This document shows positions 38,116-46,766 of a stretch of 64,000 nucleotides of DNA, piece after piece. The notes under the pieces are model-generated. The model was given only the letters and a program-made list of their open reading frames with translations, was not told the DNA's origin and made no database searches. Origin of the DNA: Acinetobacter ursingii DSM 16037 = CIP 107286 (lineage in GTDB: Bacteria; Pseudomonadota; Gammaproteobacteria; Pseudomonadales; Moraxellaceae); the NCBI RefSeq assembly GCF_000368825.1, contig NZ_KB849717.1, positions 424,726 to 488,725 on the forward strand. Reading direction: 5' to 3'. Both the position numbers and the translations under genes were made by a program. Position 1 is the stretch's first letter, and each line of letters starts with the position of its first letter.

Positions 38116-40829
38116 TATCTTCTCCGTGCCACATTGAGATTTTGTTGCATTGCTTTAGAAATTCGACTGTTAGGGCTTGCCAATTGGCCAGTGACCATTT
38201 TTTCAACCTCATCAATCGTCACGTAAGTCTTGCCGTCAGCGCCACGAGTAGCACTAACACTGCTAGATGTGTTGTTATTGATAATGATGTCACCTTGTGA
38301 TAATGCTGGCATATTGGAATAACGGTCCACAATATAACTTGTCGTATCACCCATATGCCCACCAGAAGCGCGCTTAACCGGAAGTTCACCCATTCTGTTT
38401 ATGTAGTCCAAGGTATCAACTCCAAGACTACGAACAGACTTGGCTTTAATGACATACTCGTTGTCGGAAAGCATTGCAGGAATTGAGTCGCTAGTTTCTG
38501 TTCCAGATCCTCGAACGTGGCCACCAGTTGAGAAGCCTTTCGGTGTAAATGCCTGTAGTGCAGCCTGTAGCACCCCTGTTTTAGCTGTTGCCATTGCTAC
38601 GGCTGGAATATTTGCAGGGAATGGAGCAGATGACCATGCTGCTGCAATGGTTGTATAACCACTCATAATTACACTGGCTAAGTTTGCTGCTTTTTGAGCT
38701 GCAATCATGGTTTTGTATGCTGATGAATTTTCCCCAGCGTACCCTTTCACCAAATCGCCCATTGCTCCAAATGCAGAACCCATAGCTGACAAATTGCTTG
38801 AATAGAGTTGGGTGTTTAAGTCACTCTCCTTCTTGGCGTACATTTCATTTAGTGCTTGTCTGGCTTGCAAATAACGATCCTGAGCTTCTAAAAGCGCAGC
38901 ATTTTGATCTTCAGCACTTAAACCCTGACCAAAAATAGCATCACGCTCAGTGCTATAGTTTTTTGCCAATGAGTTTTGTTCAGATGAAACCCCTATATCA
39001 AGCTGTGTTTTAGCGTAAGCCTCGGGATTTTGGCGCTCCATTAAGTAATTGCTGGATTGATCATATACACCATTAATCGAAGCTCGCATCTCAGCAGCCT
39101 TAACTTGCTGGGTATATCTGAACTGCTCAATCTCATAATCATAGCGCTCCTTTAAGGCCTTGATACTCGACTTCTTTTCTTCATTAGTTAGTTCTTTATT
39201 AGCCAATATTCTTTTTTCATTGATTCGAGTTTGTGCTGTAAGCTTTTCCTCTTCTGTCATTTTAAAAGAATAAAGATCATAGGCAAGTTGAGCTTCATTA
39301 ATTGACTTGGTCTGCTCTGCTCGTTTTTGGGCTTCCGCAATATACTGTGTCATTCCATATTTTTGCAGACGAGCAATTTCTTTTTGCAAATCCATGTCTA
39401 TCTGCGCCGATTCACTTGAATATGCATACTGAATTCTAAACCTTTCCTGATCAATCCGAGCTAATTCGTTTGCATGCTTGCGCGCTTCTGTTAAAGCTTT
39501 TTTCTTTTCTGAATCGCTTGAAGGTGCTTTTGAACCATCACCTTTTACCTTAAATTGCTCCAAAACATCTTTAGTAGATTTTGAAGATTCATTAAGCTTA
39601 ACCTTATACACTTCCAGTTTTTTTTCTGCACTATTTGTGGCCTTGCTAATTGAATCCCATTTTGATAAGGCCCAATCATCAATACCCTGCATAGATTGTT
39701 TATAGATTTCATTTTTAGAGGCATTGGAAGTTCTCCTATTAAAAGGATCTGATACGATATCAACACCAGCAGCAATTGAAACTCCAGCCTTTTTTGTTAG
39801 AGCTTGAATAGTTACCCACGCGTTTCCAATGGTATTTAACTCATTAATCGTAGCCCTCCATTTCTCAACCATGAAATCTCCAGTGATGTCAAATGCCCCC
39901 CTAAGAGAGCTTAGGTCATCTTCTGCACTAGAGCCAAATATGCTGAAAGCGTTAGTCATTCCCGCCAATGCTGTTTCAATAGCACCCGAAGATACAATGG
40001 TTGTTAAACTTTGAACTGACTCGCTAGCTAAATCCACACCACTTCTTACAAGATCACCAACACCCGCTTGAGATATTGCCAAGTATAAAGCCTCCCAAGA
40101 ATCATTTAAGTTTGCTATTGACCCGTCAAGCGTATTCATTCGCTCCGCCATTGCTCCAGCAAACTGATTCTCTCCAAGCTTTATGAGGTATTCCTCAATC
40201 TCCTTGGCATTATTGCCTATTGTTTTTGACATACCTTGGAAAGTTAATGTGACTTTATCTCCTTGTTGTTTTGCTTTAATACCAAACTCTTTAAGGCGTT
40301 CAAACTCACTCGTTGTTGCATCAGCAACAGCCTCAATCATTTGGCTTAAGTCTTTACCCATTGCACTAGCTGTATTTCCATAAGACTTCATAGCTCGCTC
40401 AGACGGGGTTAAACCTAAATTTACTAGTTTAGTAAACCCATCAACAGCCTGCTCCAATCCGTAAGGTGTTTCAGTTGCGAATTTCTGTAACGCATTAAAA
40501 GCTAACTTTGCATTTTCTGCTGATTTTGTTGCTGTGATTAGTCCAGCATTTAACTTATCAAATGTTCTTTGCGTTGAAATAATCTTATCAATAGAGAGTA
40601 GAGGGAGTAATACAGATGCTCCAGCAGCAGCCAATCCCAATAAAGCACGAGACATAATTGCGATTTCTTGAGCCGACTTGCTAGATGTCCTTCCTACTTT
40701 TTCAGTAGAATTTGATGCTTTATCACCACTAAGAGTTACCTCATTTAATGCTTTTCTTAGTTCTTCAGAATTCTTTTTAGCCTGCTCAGTGCTAATAGTA
40801 ATCAAGAGACTGCTTTTTGCTTCTGCCAT
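38115..40829 (-). CDS. Tail tape measure protein
   Basis: Sets tail length and takes part in DNA injection. The 904-residue protein starts with a helical region (LLITISTEQAKKNSEELRKA), has a hydrophobic stretch (IMSRALLGLAAAGASVLLPL near residue 60), the tape-measure core with FATETPYGLEQAVDGFTKLV, a long charged coiled coil in the middle, and a Gly-rich C-terminus (GGHVRGSGTETSDSIPAML). The tail predicted from 904 residues would be of moderate length. Confidence 0.92.
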   Translation of the reverse strand: MAEAKSSLLITISTEQAKKNSEELRKALNEVTLSGDKASNSTEKVGRTSSKSAQEIAIMSRALLGLAAAGASVLLPLLSIDKIISTQRTFDKLNAGLITATKSAENAKLAFNALQKFATETPYGLEQAVDGFTKLVNLGLTPSERAMKSYGNTASAMGKDLSQMIEAVADATTSEFERLKEFGIKAKQQGDKVTLTFQGMSKTIGNNAKEIEEYLIKLGENQFAGAMAERMNTLDGSIANLNDSWEALYLAISQAGVGDLVRSGVDLASESVQSLTTIVSSGAIETALAGMTNAFSIFGSSAEDDLSSLRGAFDITGDFMVEKWRATINELNTIGNAWVTIQALTKKAGVSIAAGVDIVSDPFNRRTSNASKNEIYKQSMQGIDDWALSKWDSISKATNSAEKKLEVYKVKLNESSKSTKDVLEQFKVKGDGSKAPSSDSEKKKALTEARKHANELARIDQERFRIQYAYSSESAQIDMDLQKEIARLQKYGMTQYIAEAQKRAEQTKSINEAQLAYDLYSFKMTEEEKLTAQTRINEKRILANKELTNEEKKSSIKALKERYDYEIEQFRYTQQVKAAEMRASINGVYDQSSNYLMERQNPEAYAKTQLDIGVSSEQNSLAKNYSTERDAIFGQGLSAEDQNAALLEAQDRYLQARQALNEMYAKKESDLNTQLYSSNLSAMGSAFGAMGDLVKGYAGENSSAYKTMIAAQKAANLASVIMSGYTTIAAAWSSAPFPANIPAVAMATAKTGVLQAALQAFTPKGFSTGGHVRGSGTETSDSIPAMLSDNEYVIKAKSVRSLGVDTLDYINRMGELPVKRASGGHMGDTTSYIVDRYSNMPALSQGDIIINNNTSSSVSATRGADGKTYVTIDEVEKMVTGQLASPNSRISKAMQQNLNVARRR

Positions 40830-40842
40830 TTTATCACCTGCA

Positions 40843-40866
40843 ATAAAAAACCCGCATTTAGCGGGT
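40843..40866 (-). terminator. Terminator after the zinc-ribbon gene
   Basis: Minus-strand stem CCCGC / GCGGG with an AT loop and a following T-run, placed between the cargo genes and the tape-measure gene. Confidence 0.8.
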
Positions 40867-40886
40867 CTTGGTTATCAATATTGGTT

Positions 40887-41549
40887 TTAAGGTTCAATAA
40901 AACCCTGAACATTAAAATTAAACTGCCTTGCACCTTCTTGATAAAATTTAGGCTCAATCGTTAATTTTTTGGCTGTTTTTAACTTTTGGATTAGTGAATT
41001 AACTGTTTTAGCGTGCGCCACAAATAGCAAGTCTGAATCATGACTATCTGAACCGATCATTGAAATAGACTGAACACTTCCATTATCAAACTTAAAGTTA
41101 ACTTCACATCCATCCACAATGCCGCAAATAAATTGCCCCTTATCAATCTTAATCATTATGTCTTTTTCTTTAGAGTTATTCCTAACCATTAACCCCAGTT
41201 TTGAGCCGCCATTATAAGGAAATCCAAAATCTACTTCGTTTGTACTAATATTTACTGTTGTTTTTGATTTTGTTCCCCTCATTTCATCTGAGGATTCTTG
41301 ATTTTGCCAATTCTCCTGAGGAGCTGGTATTTCAAAGTTGCTTTCAAGTTGTGAGTTTTGATTTAGTTTTGGATCTGGATCACTGGAACCAACCTGACAA
41401 GCTTTAAATAAAACAACAAACAAAACAATAAAAACTAACCACACCACCCACTTAGGCAAATGCTTATTATTTTTAGCTCCACATTTAGGACATGCATCAG
41501 CTTTATCGCTTACGGGATTTCCACATTCTTTGCAAGGTTTTATAGCCAC
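40887..41549 (-). CDS. Zinc-ribbon membrane protein (cargo)
   Basis: The 220-residue protein starts with a CxxC...CxxC zinc ribbon (CKECGNPVSDKADACPKCG), then one membrane segment (about residues 32-52, VVWLVFIVLFVVLF), then a strand-rich domain probably outside the cytoplasm. The last domain (KLTIEPKFYQEGARQFNFNV) is unassigned. It sits between tail genes in a position of accessory cargo. Superinfection exclusion is one possible role; nothing in the sequence proves it. Confidence 0.7.
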   Translation of the reverse strand: MAIKPCKECGNPVSDKADACPKCGAKNNKHLPKWVVWLVFIVLFVVLFKACQVGSSDPDPKLNQNSQLESNFEIPAPQENWQNQESSDEMRGTKSKTTVNISTNEVDFGFPYNGGSKLGLMVRNNSKEKDIMIKIDKGQFICGIVDGCEVNFKFDNGSVQSISMIGSDSHDSDLLFVAHAKTVNSLIQKLKTAKKLTIEPKFYQEGARQFNFNVQGFIEP

Positions 41550-41608
41550 TCTTCCACCTATTGATTTTAGTCTCTTAACTTTAGTAAAAATAATGGATTT
41601 ATAGGAAG

Positions 41609-43126
41609 TTATAAAGTAAAACCTATCTCTGGACTGTTTTTTAAGTTGTTGAAAATCTCAAATATCTCTTTTGGTATTTTTGAAAAACATTCAGTTTTCC
41701 CGTGAAATTCCAATTTAGGCTTATATTTCTGCTTATGCATTAATGTGTGAATGGATTTTTCTAAATCCCATATAAGACTTGCATCACCAAAAACTTCAGC
41801 TATTACTTCAAAATAATAGGGTAGCTTGATTTTTGAATCAAACCTAATTTTCGCCCCTAATCGACTTATACCTACTTTATAAAACTCTTCATTCTCATTA
41901 GTACATTTAATCAAATACAAATGTGTTTTTCCCTCATACTTGCCGCAATATTCAAGATAGCTTTCTTTAGTATGCCCAATGGTAACTGCGCACTCAGGGC
42001 AACCACTCCCTTTCTTATGAGATTTTGGAGTTTGGGTAAATTCACCATGCTCCTTACATATGATTACAACTTCATTGAAAGCACCAGTGTAGTTAACCTT
42101 TGAATAATCATATCTTTCACCATGCACTTTACCGAACTGATAAATCACTTCTTCTGTTTCTAAAGTATAATTTCCTGCACAATAAGGACACCCACACCCC
42201 GATTTATGACTAAACGCGTTTTGTGTAAACTCTCCATGAATCGGGCAAATAATTTTTATCTTACTTTTTCCATTTTTATAAATTACTTGACTATAGTCAT
42301 ATTTATTTTCATGAATTCTTGTGCATTCGGCTATATATTCTAAAAGGGTGAGTTTTTTTGAACCTCCACATTTAGGGCAGGCTTGCCCTGCGATATGTTT
42401 TTGAGGGGCTTGAAAGAATGATCCATGTTCTGGGCAAACTATTTCAACTTTTTTACCAAGCAAAGAGAATATAACTTTTGAATAATCATATTTATCCCCA
42501 TGAGCATTGCCAAAATCACTCAAGACTTCTTGAGGAGTCTTGTGTCTGCCTATACATTTAGGGCATCCATTGCCAATGATGTGCTTCTCAGGTGCTTGCT
42601 CAAATTCCCCGTGATCTGGGCATATAATTTTTACCTTTGAATCTGTATTAACGTATTCAACCAATGAGTAGTCATATCTATTGCCGTGTTTTTCCTTAAA
42701 TTTGCTAATTACCTTTTGCGCCAAATGTCTTTTATTATCATACATGCATTTAGCACATCCCTGCCCTTTTCTATGCATTGCAGCTAACTGTTCAAACTCC
42801 CCATGAATACGACATATAATTATTACCTTGTCCAAAGCATGCCTGTAATTAACTTTGGAATAGTCGAATCTATCTCCATGCTTTTTTTTAAACTGTTCAA
42901 TAATTTGCTCTGTTGTATATTTTGGTTTCAAAGAACTAAGAGCACACTGTTTACAGCCACTTCCTTTTTTATGTGTTTGAACCCATTGTTCAAATAAACC
43001 ATGTTTTCTACAGATTATTTTTACTTTGGTGGTATCTCCTAAATACTCCATCAAAGAGTAATCATAAGTATCGCCATGCACATTTTTAAATTGTTCAATA
43101 ACCTTTTCTCTAGAATATTTAGCCAT
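41609..43126 (-). CDS. Six-repeat zinc-finger-like protein with GIY-YIG-like C-terminus
   Basis: The 505-residue protein has six repeats of about 65 residues (residues ~1-390). Each has the pattern HGxxYDYS...Y, then IICxxHGxFxQ, then H..G.GCxxC, so a Cys-x2-His and a Cys-x2-Cys pair could bind one zinc per repeat. The repeats resemble DUF723. The C-terminal ~110 residues hold HLYLIKCTNENEEFYKVGIS followed by an Arg-containing helix, the layout of a GIY-YIG nuclease core. A free-standing DNA-targeting nuclease (homing or defence) is the best guess. It is AT-rich and has its own upstream AT-rich region. Confidence 0.75.
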   Translation of the reverse strand: MAKYSREKVIEQFKNVHGDTYDYSLMEYLGDTTKVKIICRKHGLFEQWVQTHKKGSGCKQCALSSLKPKYTTEQIIEQFKKKHGDRFDYSKVNYRHALDKVIIICRIHGEFEQLAAMHRKGQGCAKCMYDNKRHLAQKVISKFKEKHGNRYDYSLVEYVNTDSKVKIICPDHGEFEQAPEKHIIGNGCPKCIGRHKTPQEVLSDFGNAHGDKYDYSKVIFSLLGKKVEIVCPEHGSFFQAPQKHIAGQACPKCGGSKKLTLLEYIAECTRIHENKYDYSQVIYKNGKSKIKIICPIHGEFTQNAFSHKSGCGCPYCAGNYTLETEEVIYQFGKVHGERYDYSKVNYTGAFNEVVIICKEHGEFTQTPKSHKKGSGCPECAVTIGHTKESYLEYCGKYEGKTHLYLIKCTNENEEFYKVGISRLGAKIRFDSKIKLPYYFEVIAEVFGDASLIWDLEKSIHTLMHKQKYKPKLEFHGKTECFSKIPKEIFEIFNNLKNSPEIGFTL

Positions 43127-43257
43127 AATCTAAAAAATAAAATATAATAATCAATATTTTACACTTATAATGAAAGATAATTTTATTTTAATTGTTAAAT
43201 TATTTTTCATGAAAATACCCCTAAATATAGGGGTAATTTTGCATAGGTTTCGGTTTG

Positions 43258-43974
43258 TTAGGAGGTTAGGTTTAAAACTCTACTGATCGGCGTTACTGCA
43301 TAAAGGTTTGACAATATCTCAGCTTCTCTTTTATAGGCTTTATCTTTATCCCTATCGTCCATAAAAACTTGCAACGAAAGATTATCCACAAAATTTGACA
43401 AGTCCAAACCCTTTCTCAACAGCCTGCCTGTATTGTCTGAAGTTGGCTCACAAACATCGATGAACTTTGAGCCAACTTTAAAGTCAAAATGATGCTTCGC
43501 ACCAGACGCACCATGCACATCTATATTTTGCTCAAGATCACTTCCATACTGCATAAACAAAAAGCCTTTAATTTTGGTCACAACCTCATCAAAAGACTGT
43601 TCTTCAGAAGAACTTGGACAATATGAAGTGATTCTCGAAAGCAGCCCAAGCATTGCACTGATTGCTGGCTTAAGCTCATTTATCGAAGCCTCAATCTGCA
43701 ATTCAGTTCCGTTAAACACAATACTGTCAGAAGTTTGATTAATCTGGCGTCTAATAATCTCTTTTGCTTTTTCTGGCATGGGTAGATTGTCAGCAAACAT
43801 TCTCACATTTAACCCAACATCGCGAATCCAAACACGATCTTCTGAAGTTCTAATGTAATAAGTTGAAGGTCTACCGTCAGCAAAGAAATGCGGTGTTGTA
43901 ACACCTAACCACTCCTTGCCTTTATCAAAGCATTCAGAGCCCAATGACTGGATAATGCTTGCAACATTACTCAT
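43258..43974 (-). CDS. DUF1828/DUF1829-like protein (cargo)
   Basis: The 238-residue protein resembles the DUF1828 (residues ~1-90, with TPHFFADGRPSTYYIRTSED and WIRDVGLNVRMF) plus DUF1829 (C-terminal, with HHFDFKVGSKFIDVCEP) architecture. These domains are found near toxin-antitoxin and phage loci, but the function is not established. It overlaps the preceding gene (43971-44453) by 4 bases, so the two form a coupled pair. Confidence 0.65.
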   Translation of the reverse strand: MSNVASIIQSLGSECFDKGKEWLGVTTPHFFADGRPSTYYIRTSEDRVWIRDVGLNVRMFADNLPMPEKAKEIIRRQINQTSDSIVFNGTELQIEASINELKPAISAMLGLLSRITSYCPSSSEEQSFDEVVTKIKGFLFMQYGSDLEQNIDVHGASGAKHHFDFKVGSKFIDVCEPTSDNTGRLLRKGLDLSNFVDNLSLQVFMDDRDKDKAYKREAEILSNLYAVTPISRVLNLTS

Positions 43975-44453
43975 ATAAGCTCTCCTTCAAATGGTTGGTG
44001 GCATTGACCAAATATTGTTAAATTGGTCTTGTCTTTAAATTCTTTAAACCAATTATACCAATCAAAAGATTCATCATCTTTGACTTTGGTTGTTTCTCCG
44101 ATTATATACCAGTGAGCACCGTAAATTTCCGACCCATCTTCATTACGGTGACTTAATTTGTCGCTTGGTTCTATCTCAAGTTGAGCAAAAACATCTGAAT
44201 GGTTGATAACATTAAGTATTAAGGCAAAGCTGTGATAGATAAATCCATTAGGGCTTCTGTTGGATATTAGTTTCAACTCTAGTCCAGGAATAGTTGTCAT
44301 TAACTCGTCCATTACCAGCCGCGTTCTGTAAGTTGCAGTTGTACGATCAGCACTTAGCTCCATGATAATTTCATCATTGATAAACTTTTGCATTTGTAGC
44401 AATTCGTTCAATTTTTCAGGAGGTGTTTTTAGAAGCCTTCTTTGCTTAGCCAT
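43971..44453 (-). CDS. Partner of the DUF1828/1829-like gene, unknown
   Basis: Unassigned 160-residue protein; the N-terminus is helical (KLNELLQMQKFINDEIIMEL) and the rest strand-rich with many aromatics (WYNWFKEFKDKTNLTIFGQC), a pattern I associate with DUF6978 proteins. Overlap by 4 bases with the next gene shows coupled translation. It lies downstream of the Mnt-like gene in the same direction, 21 bases away, so it may share control by the operators at 44746-44816. Confidence 0.6.
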   Translation of the reverse strand: MAKQRRLLKTPPEKLNELLQMQKFINDEIIMELSADRTTATYRTRLVMDELMTTIPGLELKLISNRSPNGFIYHSFALILNVINHSDVFAQLEIEPSDKLSHRNEDGSEIYGAHWYIIGETTKVKDDESFDWYNWFKEFKDKTNLTIFGQCHQPFEGELI

Positions 44454-44473
44454 CTATATTTTTGCTCATTTTA

Positions 44474-44716
44474 TTATTCTTGATTTGGACTAATGTTTAC
44501 CTGCAACCCACCAAACCTTTTCGCTAACTCCTCAATAAGCTCTTCGGTGGTTAGATCGGATTTGTCGTTTTTTTTAGGTTCAAAGCTTTGCTCAAGACGC
44601 GCGACTATATCCGCATTCATTGAGCGGTTATGATCTTTAGCAGATTGAGCAACTTTTTCCTTTAAACCCTCAGGCCAACGCAAGTTATATTGCGCATTTA
44701 AGTGTCCACTACTCAT
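44474..44716 (-). CDS. Arc/Mnt-type ribbon-helix-helix regulator (Mnt position)
   Basis: Small DNA-binding protein of 80 residues from the ATG at 44716. It shows an RHH core: strand AQYNLRWPEGLKEKV, then helices KDHNRSMNADIVARLEQSF, as in Arc and Mnt. The C-terminal tail is acidic and Glu-rich. It is transcribed divergently from a second RHH gene across an operator-bearing gap. An upstream in-frame start (44761) would add a hydrophobic leader and is unlikely. Confidence 0.8.
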   Translation of the reverse strand: MSSGHLNAQYNLRWPEGLKEKVAQSAKDHNRSMNADIVARLEQSFEPKKNDKSDLTTEELIEELAKRFGGLQVNISPNQE

Positions 44717-44745
44717 TAGCCGCACTACAAATAAAAAACATAATA

Positions 44746-44816
44746 ATAGTAGCCAGTACATATTGACAATAATAGCCAGTGGATACTATTCTTTATTCAT
44801 ACCCAATGGCTACTAT
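44746..44816. promoter_or_regulatory. Divergent promoter with three operator repeats
   Basis: Motif ATARTAGCCAGT appears at 44746-44757, 44769-44780 and inverted at 44805-44816 (ATAGTAGCCATT on the minus strand). A plus-strand promoter is likely: TTGACA at 44763-44768, then TACTAT at 44784-44789 (15-base spacer), with the second motif inside the spacer. Arc/Mnt-type repressors bind such short repeated sites. Confidence 0.7.
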
Positions 44817-44827
44817 AAAGGAGGTGC

Positions 44828-45010
44828 ATGTTGGAAGCACTTACTAAACCAAAATCCAATTCCCACAACAAAGTTCAGTTCAACCTACGTCTTGATCCAG
44901 AGCTTCTTGAATGGGTTAGGAATGAGGGCAAAAAATTTGAACGCCCCGCTAACTACGTTATTAACCACGCAATTAAGCAGCTAAAAAAAACATCAGAAGC
45001 CAACTCTTAA
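44828..45010 (+). CDS. Arc-type ribbon-helix-helix regulator (Arc position)
   Basis: Product of 60 residues with strand KVQFNLRLDPELLEWV and a helix pair NEGKKFERPANYVINHAIKQ, an RHH fold. A strong AAAGGAGG site lies just before the ATG. The gene is followed after 69 bases by the ORF6N gene in the same direction, so it can act as autoregulator of that unit. AT content is like the other cargo genes. Confidence 0.78.
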   Translation: MLEALTKPKSNSHNKVQFNLRLDPELLEWVRNEGKKFERPANYVINHAIKQLKKTSEANS

Positions 45011-45079
45011 GACAAAAATAAACCCTGCTCTCCGCCAAGATTACAGGGTTATGTCTCATCCCACACAAAGGAAATCAAC

Positions 45080-45931
45080 ATGACCACTTTAACACAAATT
45101 AATGATACACAAGTATCAATCGTTAATTTCAAATCTATTCCAGTTGTTACCACAGCTATGCTTGCTCAGTTTTATGGCACTGAGGAAGTGCGCATACGCC
45201 AAGGTCACGACAGAAATAAATCACGATTCATTGAAGGTAAGCATTTTTTCAAAATTGTTGGCCAAGAACTGAAAGATTTTGTGAGTAGCTTAAAGATACT
45301 CGCAAATTTCCCAACCATTTCAAACAAAACTCGGTCCCTTATTCTTTGGACAGAACGCGGTGCGGCTCGTCACGCTAAAATTCTAGACACCGATCAAGCT
45401 TGGGATGTTTTCGAACAACTTGAAGACTGCTACTTCCATCGTCAAGAAATGTTAGCCAAAACCCACAAATCTGAACGCACTCCATTGCACGATGCTCATG
45501 CTTTACTTGTTGCCAAAACCAAGCATCTTAACTCAAGTGATGCATGGAAAATCATCAATCAGCGGTTTGGTACAAACCATATAGAAGAAATTCCTTATGA
45601 CCAGATACCAGTAGCAGTTGAGTATGTTCATCATCTGATTGCGCTTTATAGTAATGCAGATAAACAAACACGCATCGAATACTGGAGGAATCGTGACGTT
45701 CAAATGCTTATGTACTATGCTCCAAAGTTCGGAAAATTTGTTCGGGATGATTTATATCCTGCATTAAAGCTTCTAAGAAGCGAGTTTGCTGCTCAAGTTG
45801 TTGGTATGGCTCAAGAAATGGCTACATCAGCCAATGCACTAAATAGACAAGCATGGGGCTGGGGAGTAACCAATTACGATGAGCTAGGCGGACAGCCATT
45901 GCACACAATGGAGTGGTATCTTTCTAAATAA
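45080..45931 (+). CDS. ORF6N-domain antirepressor-like protein
   Basis: The 283-residue protein has an N-terminal ORF6N-like DNA-binding domain (IPVVTTAMLAQFYGTEEVRI and FIEGKHFFKIVGQELKDF, residues ~20-75) and a helical C-terminal part with conserved aromatics (WGWGVTNYDELGG). ORF6N proteins of phages are linked to antirepression. It lies downstream of the Arc-like gene, as ant follows arc in P22. Ends at a strong terminator. Confidence 0.8.
   Translation: MTTLTQINDTQVSIVNFKSIPVVTTAMLAQFYGTEEVRIRQGHDRNKSRFIEGKHFFKIVGQELKDFVSSLKILANFPTISNKTRSLILWTERGAARHAKILDTDQAWDVFEQLEDCYFHRQEMLAKTHKSERTPLHDAHALLVAKTKHLNSSDAWKIINQRFGTNHIEEIPYDQIPVAVEYVHHLIALYSNADKQTRIEYWRNRDVQMLMYYAPKFGKFVRDDLYPALKLLRSEFAAQVVGMAQEMATSANALNRQAWGWGVTNYDELGGQPLHTMEWYLSK
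45279..45305. repeat. Palindromic site, copy 1 (inside ORF6N gene)
   Basis: Arms TTGTGAGTA and TACTCGCAA (one mismatch) around GCTTAAAGA. Its core of 20 bases is identical to the site at 45979-46003. Confidence 0.65.
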
Positions 45932-45933
45932 AA

Positions 45934-45955
45934 AAAGCCCTTCGGGGCTTTTCTG
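45934..45955 (+). terminator. Terminator after ORF6N gene
   Basis: AAAAAAGCCC, tetraloop TTCG, GGGCTTTTCTG: a classic strong terminator. Confidence 0.9.
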
Positions 45956-45978
45956 TTAACAAGTCACCCTAAAGAATC

Positions 45979-46003
45979 ACTGAGTAGCTTAAAGATACTC
46001 AGT
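45979..46003. repeat. Palindromic site, copy 2 (after ORF6N terminator)
   Basis: Perfect 8-base arms ACTGAGTA / TACTCAGT around GCTTAAAGA; shares a 20-base identical core with the copy at 45279-45305. The rest of 45956-46213 shows no gene. Confidence 0.65.
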
Positions 46004-46213
46004 CCAAATACTTGATCAATGAAGTAGTTGTATTATTCTGCTGTATTGTCAAACAAACCTAATATTATTCTTTTCACATCAAAACCCCATTAAGTAGACT
46101 TAATGAGGTTAGCTTAAAAGTTTATTAAAAGAAAGGTTAAATGCTATCCAAATCTCTAAGCCACGTATGTCGTATTGAACTTATAAATCATAGAGCACCA
46201 AAGCATCTTTAGC

Positions 46214-46657
46214 TCATAAATCTTTCGATAATATTATCAGCCCATTATGTTCACTAAAGCCATTATTTTTATAAAAACTCTCTGATTGATAACCTTTTTG
46301 TGTGTTAAGTAATATTGCATTTAATCCATCACTTAGACAAGATTTTTCGATTTCCAGCATGAATTGCTTGCCAAAACCTTTCCCTTGAAAATCAGGATGG
46401 ATAAAAAATTCATCAATATAATATTCCATCCCCCTTGGCCAAGGCTTTTGGAAACCAATACAAACACCTATTATTTGTTCATTATTTTTCAGAATAAAAC
46501 CTTTGAAAAAATTATTTTGAAGGTGCACTCGAATAAAGTTTTTTATTGGTTGGCTAGAATCCCACTCTTCTAACCACGGCTTTTCTTTGTAAGTCAATAT
46601 ATATAGTTCAGCACATTCATCAACATCTAATGAAGTCAAAAATGAAAAAGAAATCAT
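46214..46657 (-). CDS. GNAT-family N-acetyltransferase (cargo)
   Basis: Transfers an acetyl group from acetyl-CoA to an unknown amine. The 147-residue protein has the GNAT core: YYIDEFFIHPDFQGKGFGKQ (strand 4 and the acetyl-CoA pyrophosphate loop, Q/RxxGxG/A) and the following AILLNTQKGYQSESFYKNNGF. It is AT-rich relative to neighbours and lies convergent with the ORF6N gene, as a lysogenic-conversion cargo would. The substrate is unknown. Confidence 0.85.
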   Translation of the reverse strand: MISFSFLTSLDVDECAELYILTYKEKPWLEEWDSSQPIKNFIRVHLQNNFFKGFILKNNEQIIGVCIGFQKPWPRGMEYYIDEFFIHPDFQGKGFGKQFMLEIEKSCLSDGLNAILLNTQKGYQSESFYKNNGFSEHNGLIILSKDL

Positions 46658-46766
46658 AAAAATTTTTCATAAATTTAGTTAACCATATTAAATAGCAATT
46701 CTCTTTTAATTTAAACTTTAATTTAATCAATGCAATTCAAAGGAATTGCGGCGCGATGGACATCTT

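Noticed and set aside
44763..44984. Plus-strand frame overlapping the Arc-like gene
   Set aside because: The other frame has a strong ribosome site and an RHH fold; this one covers the promoter and operators.
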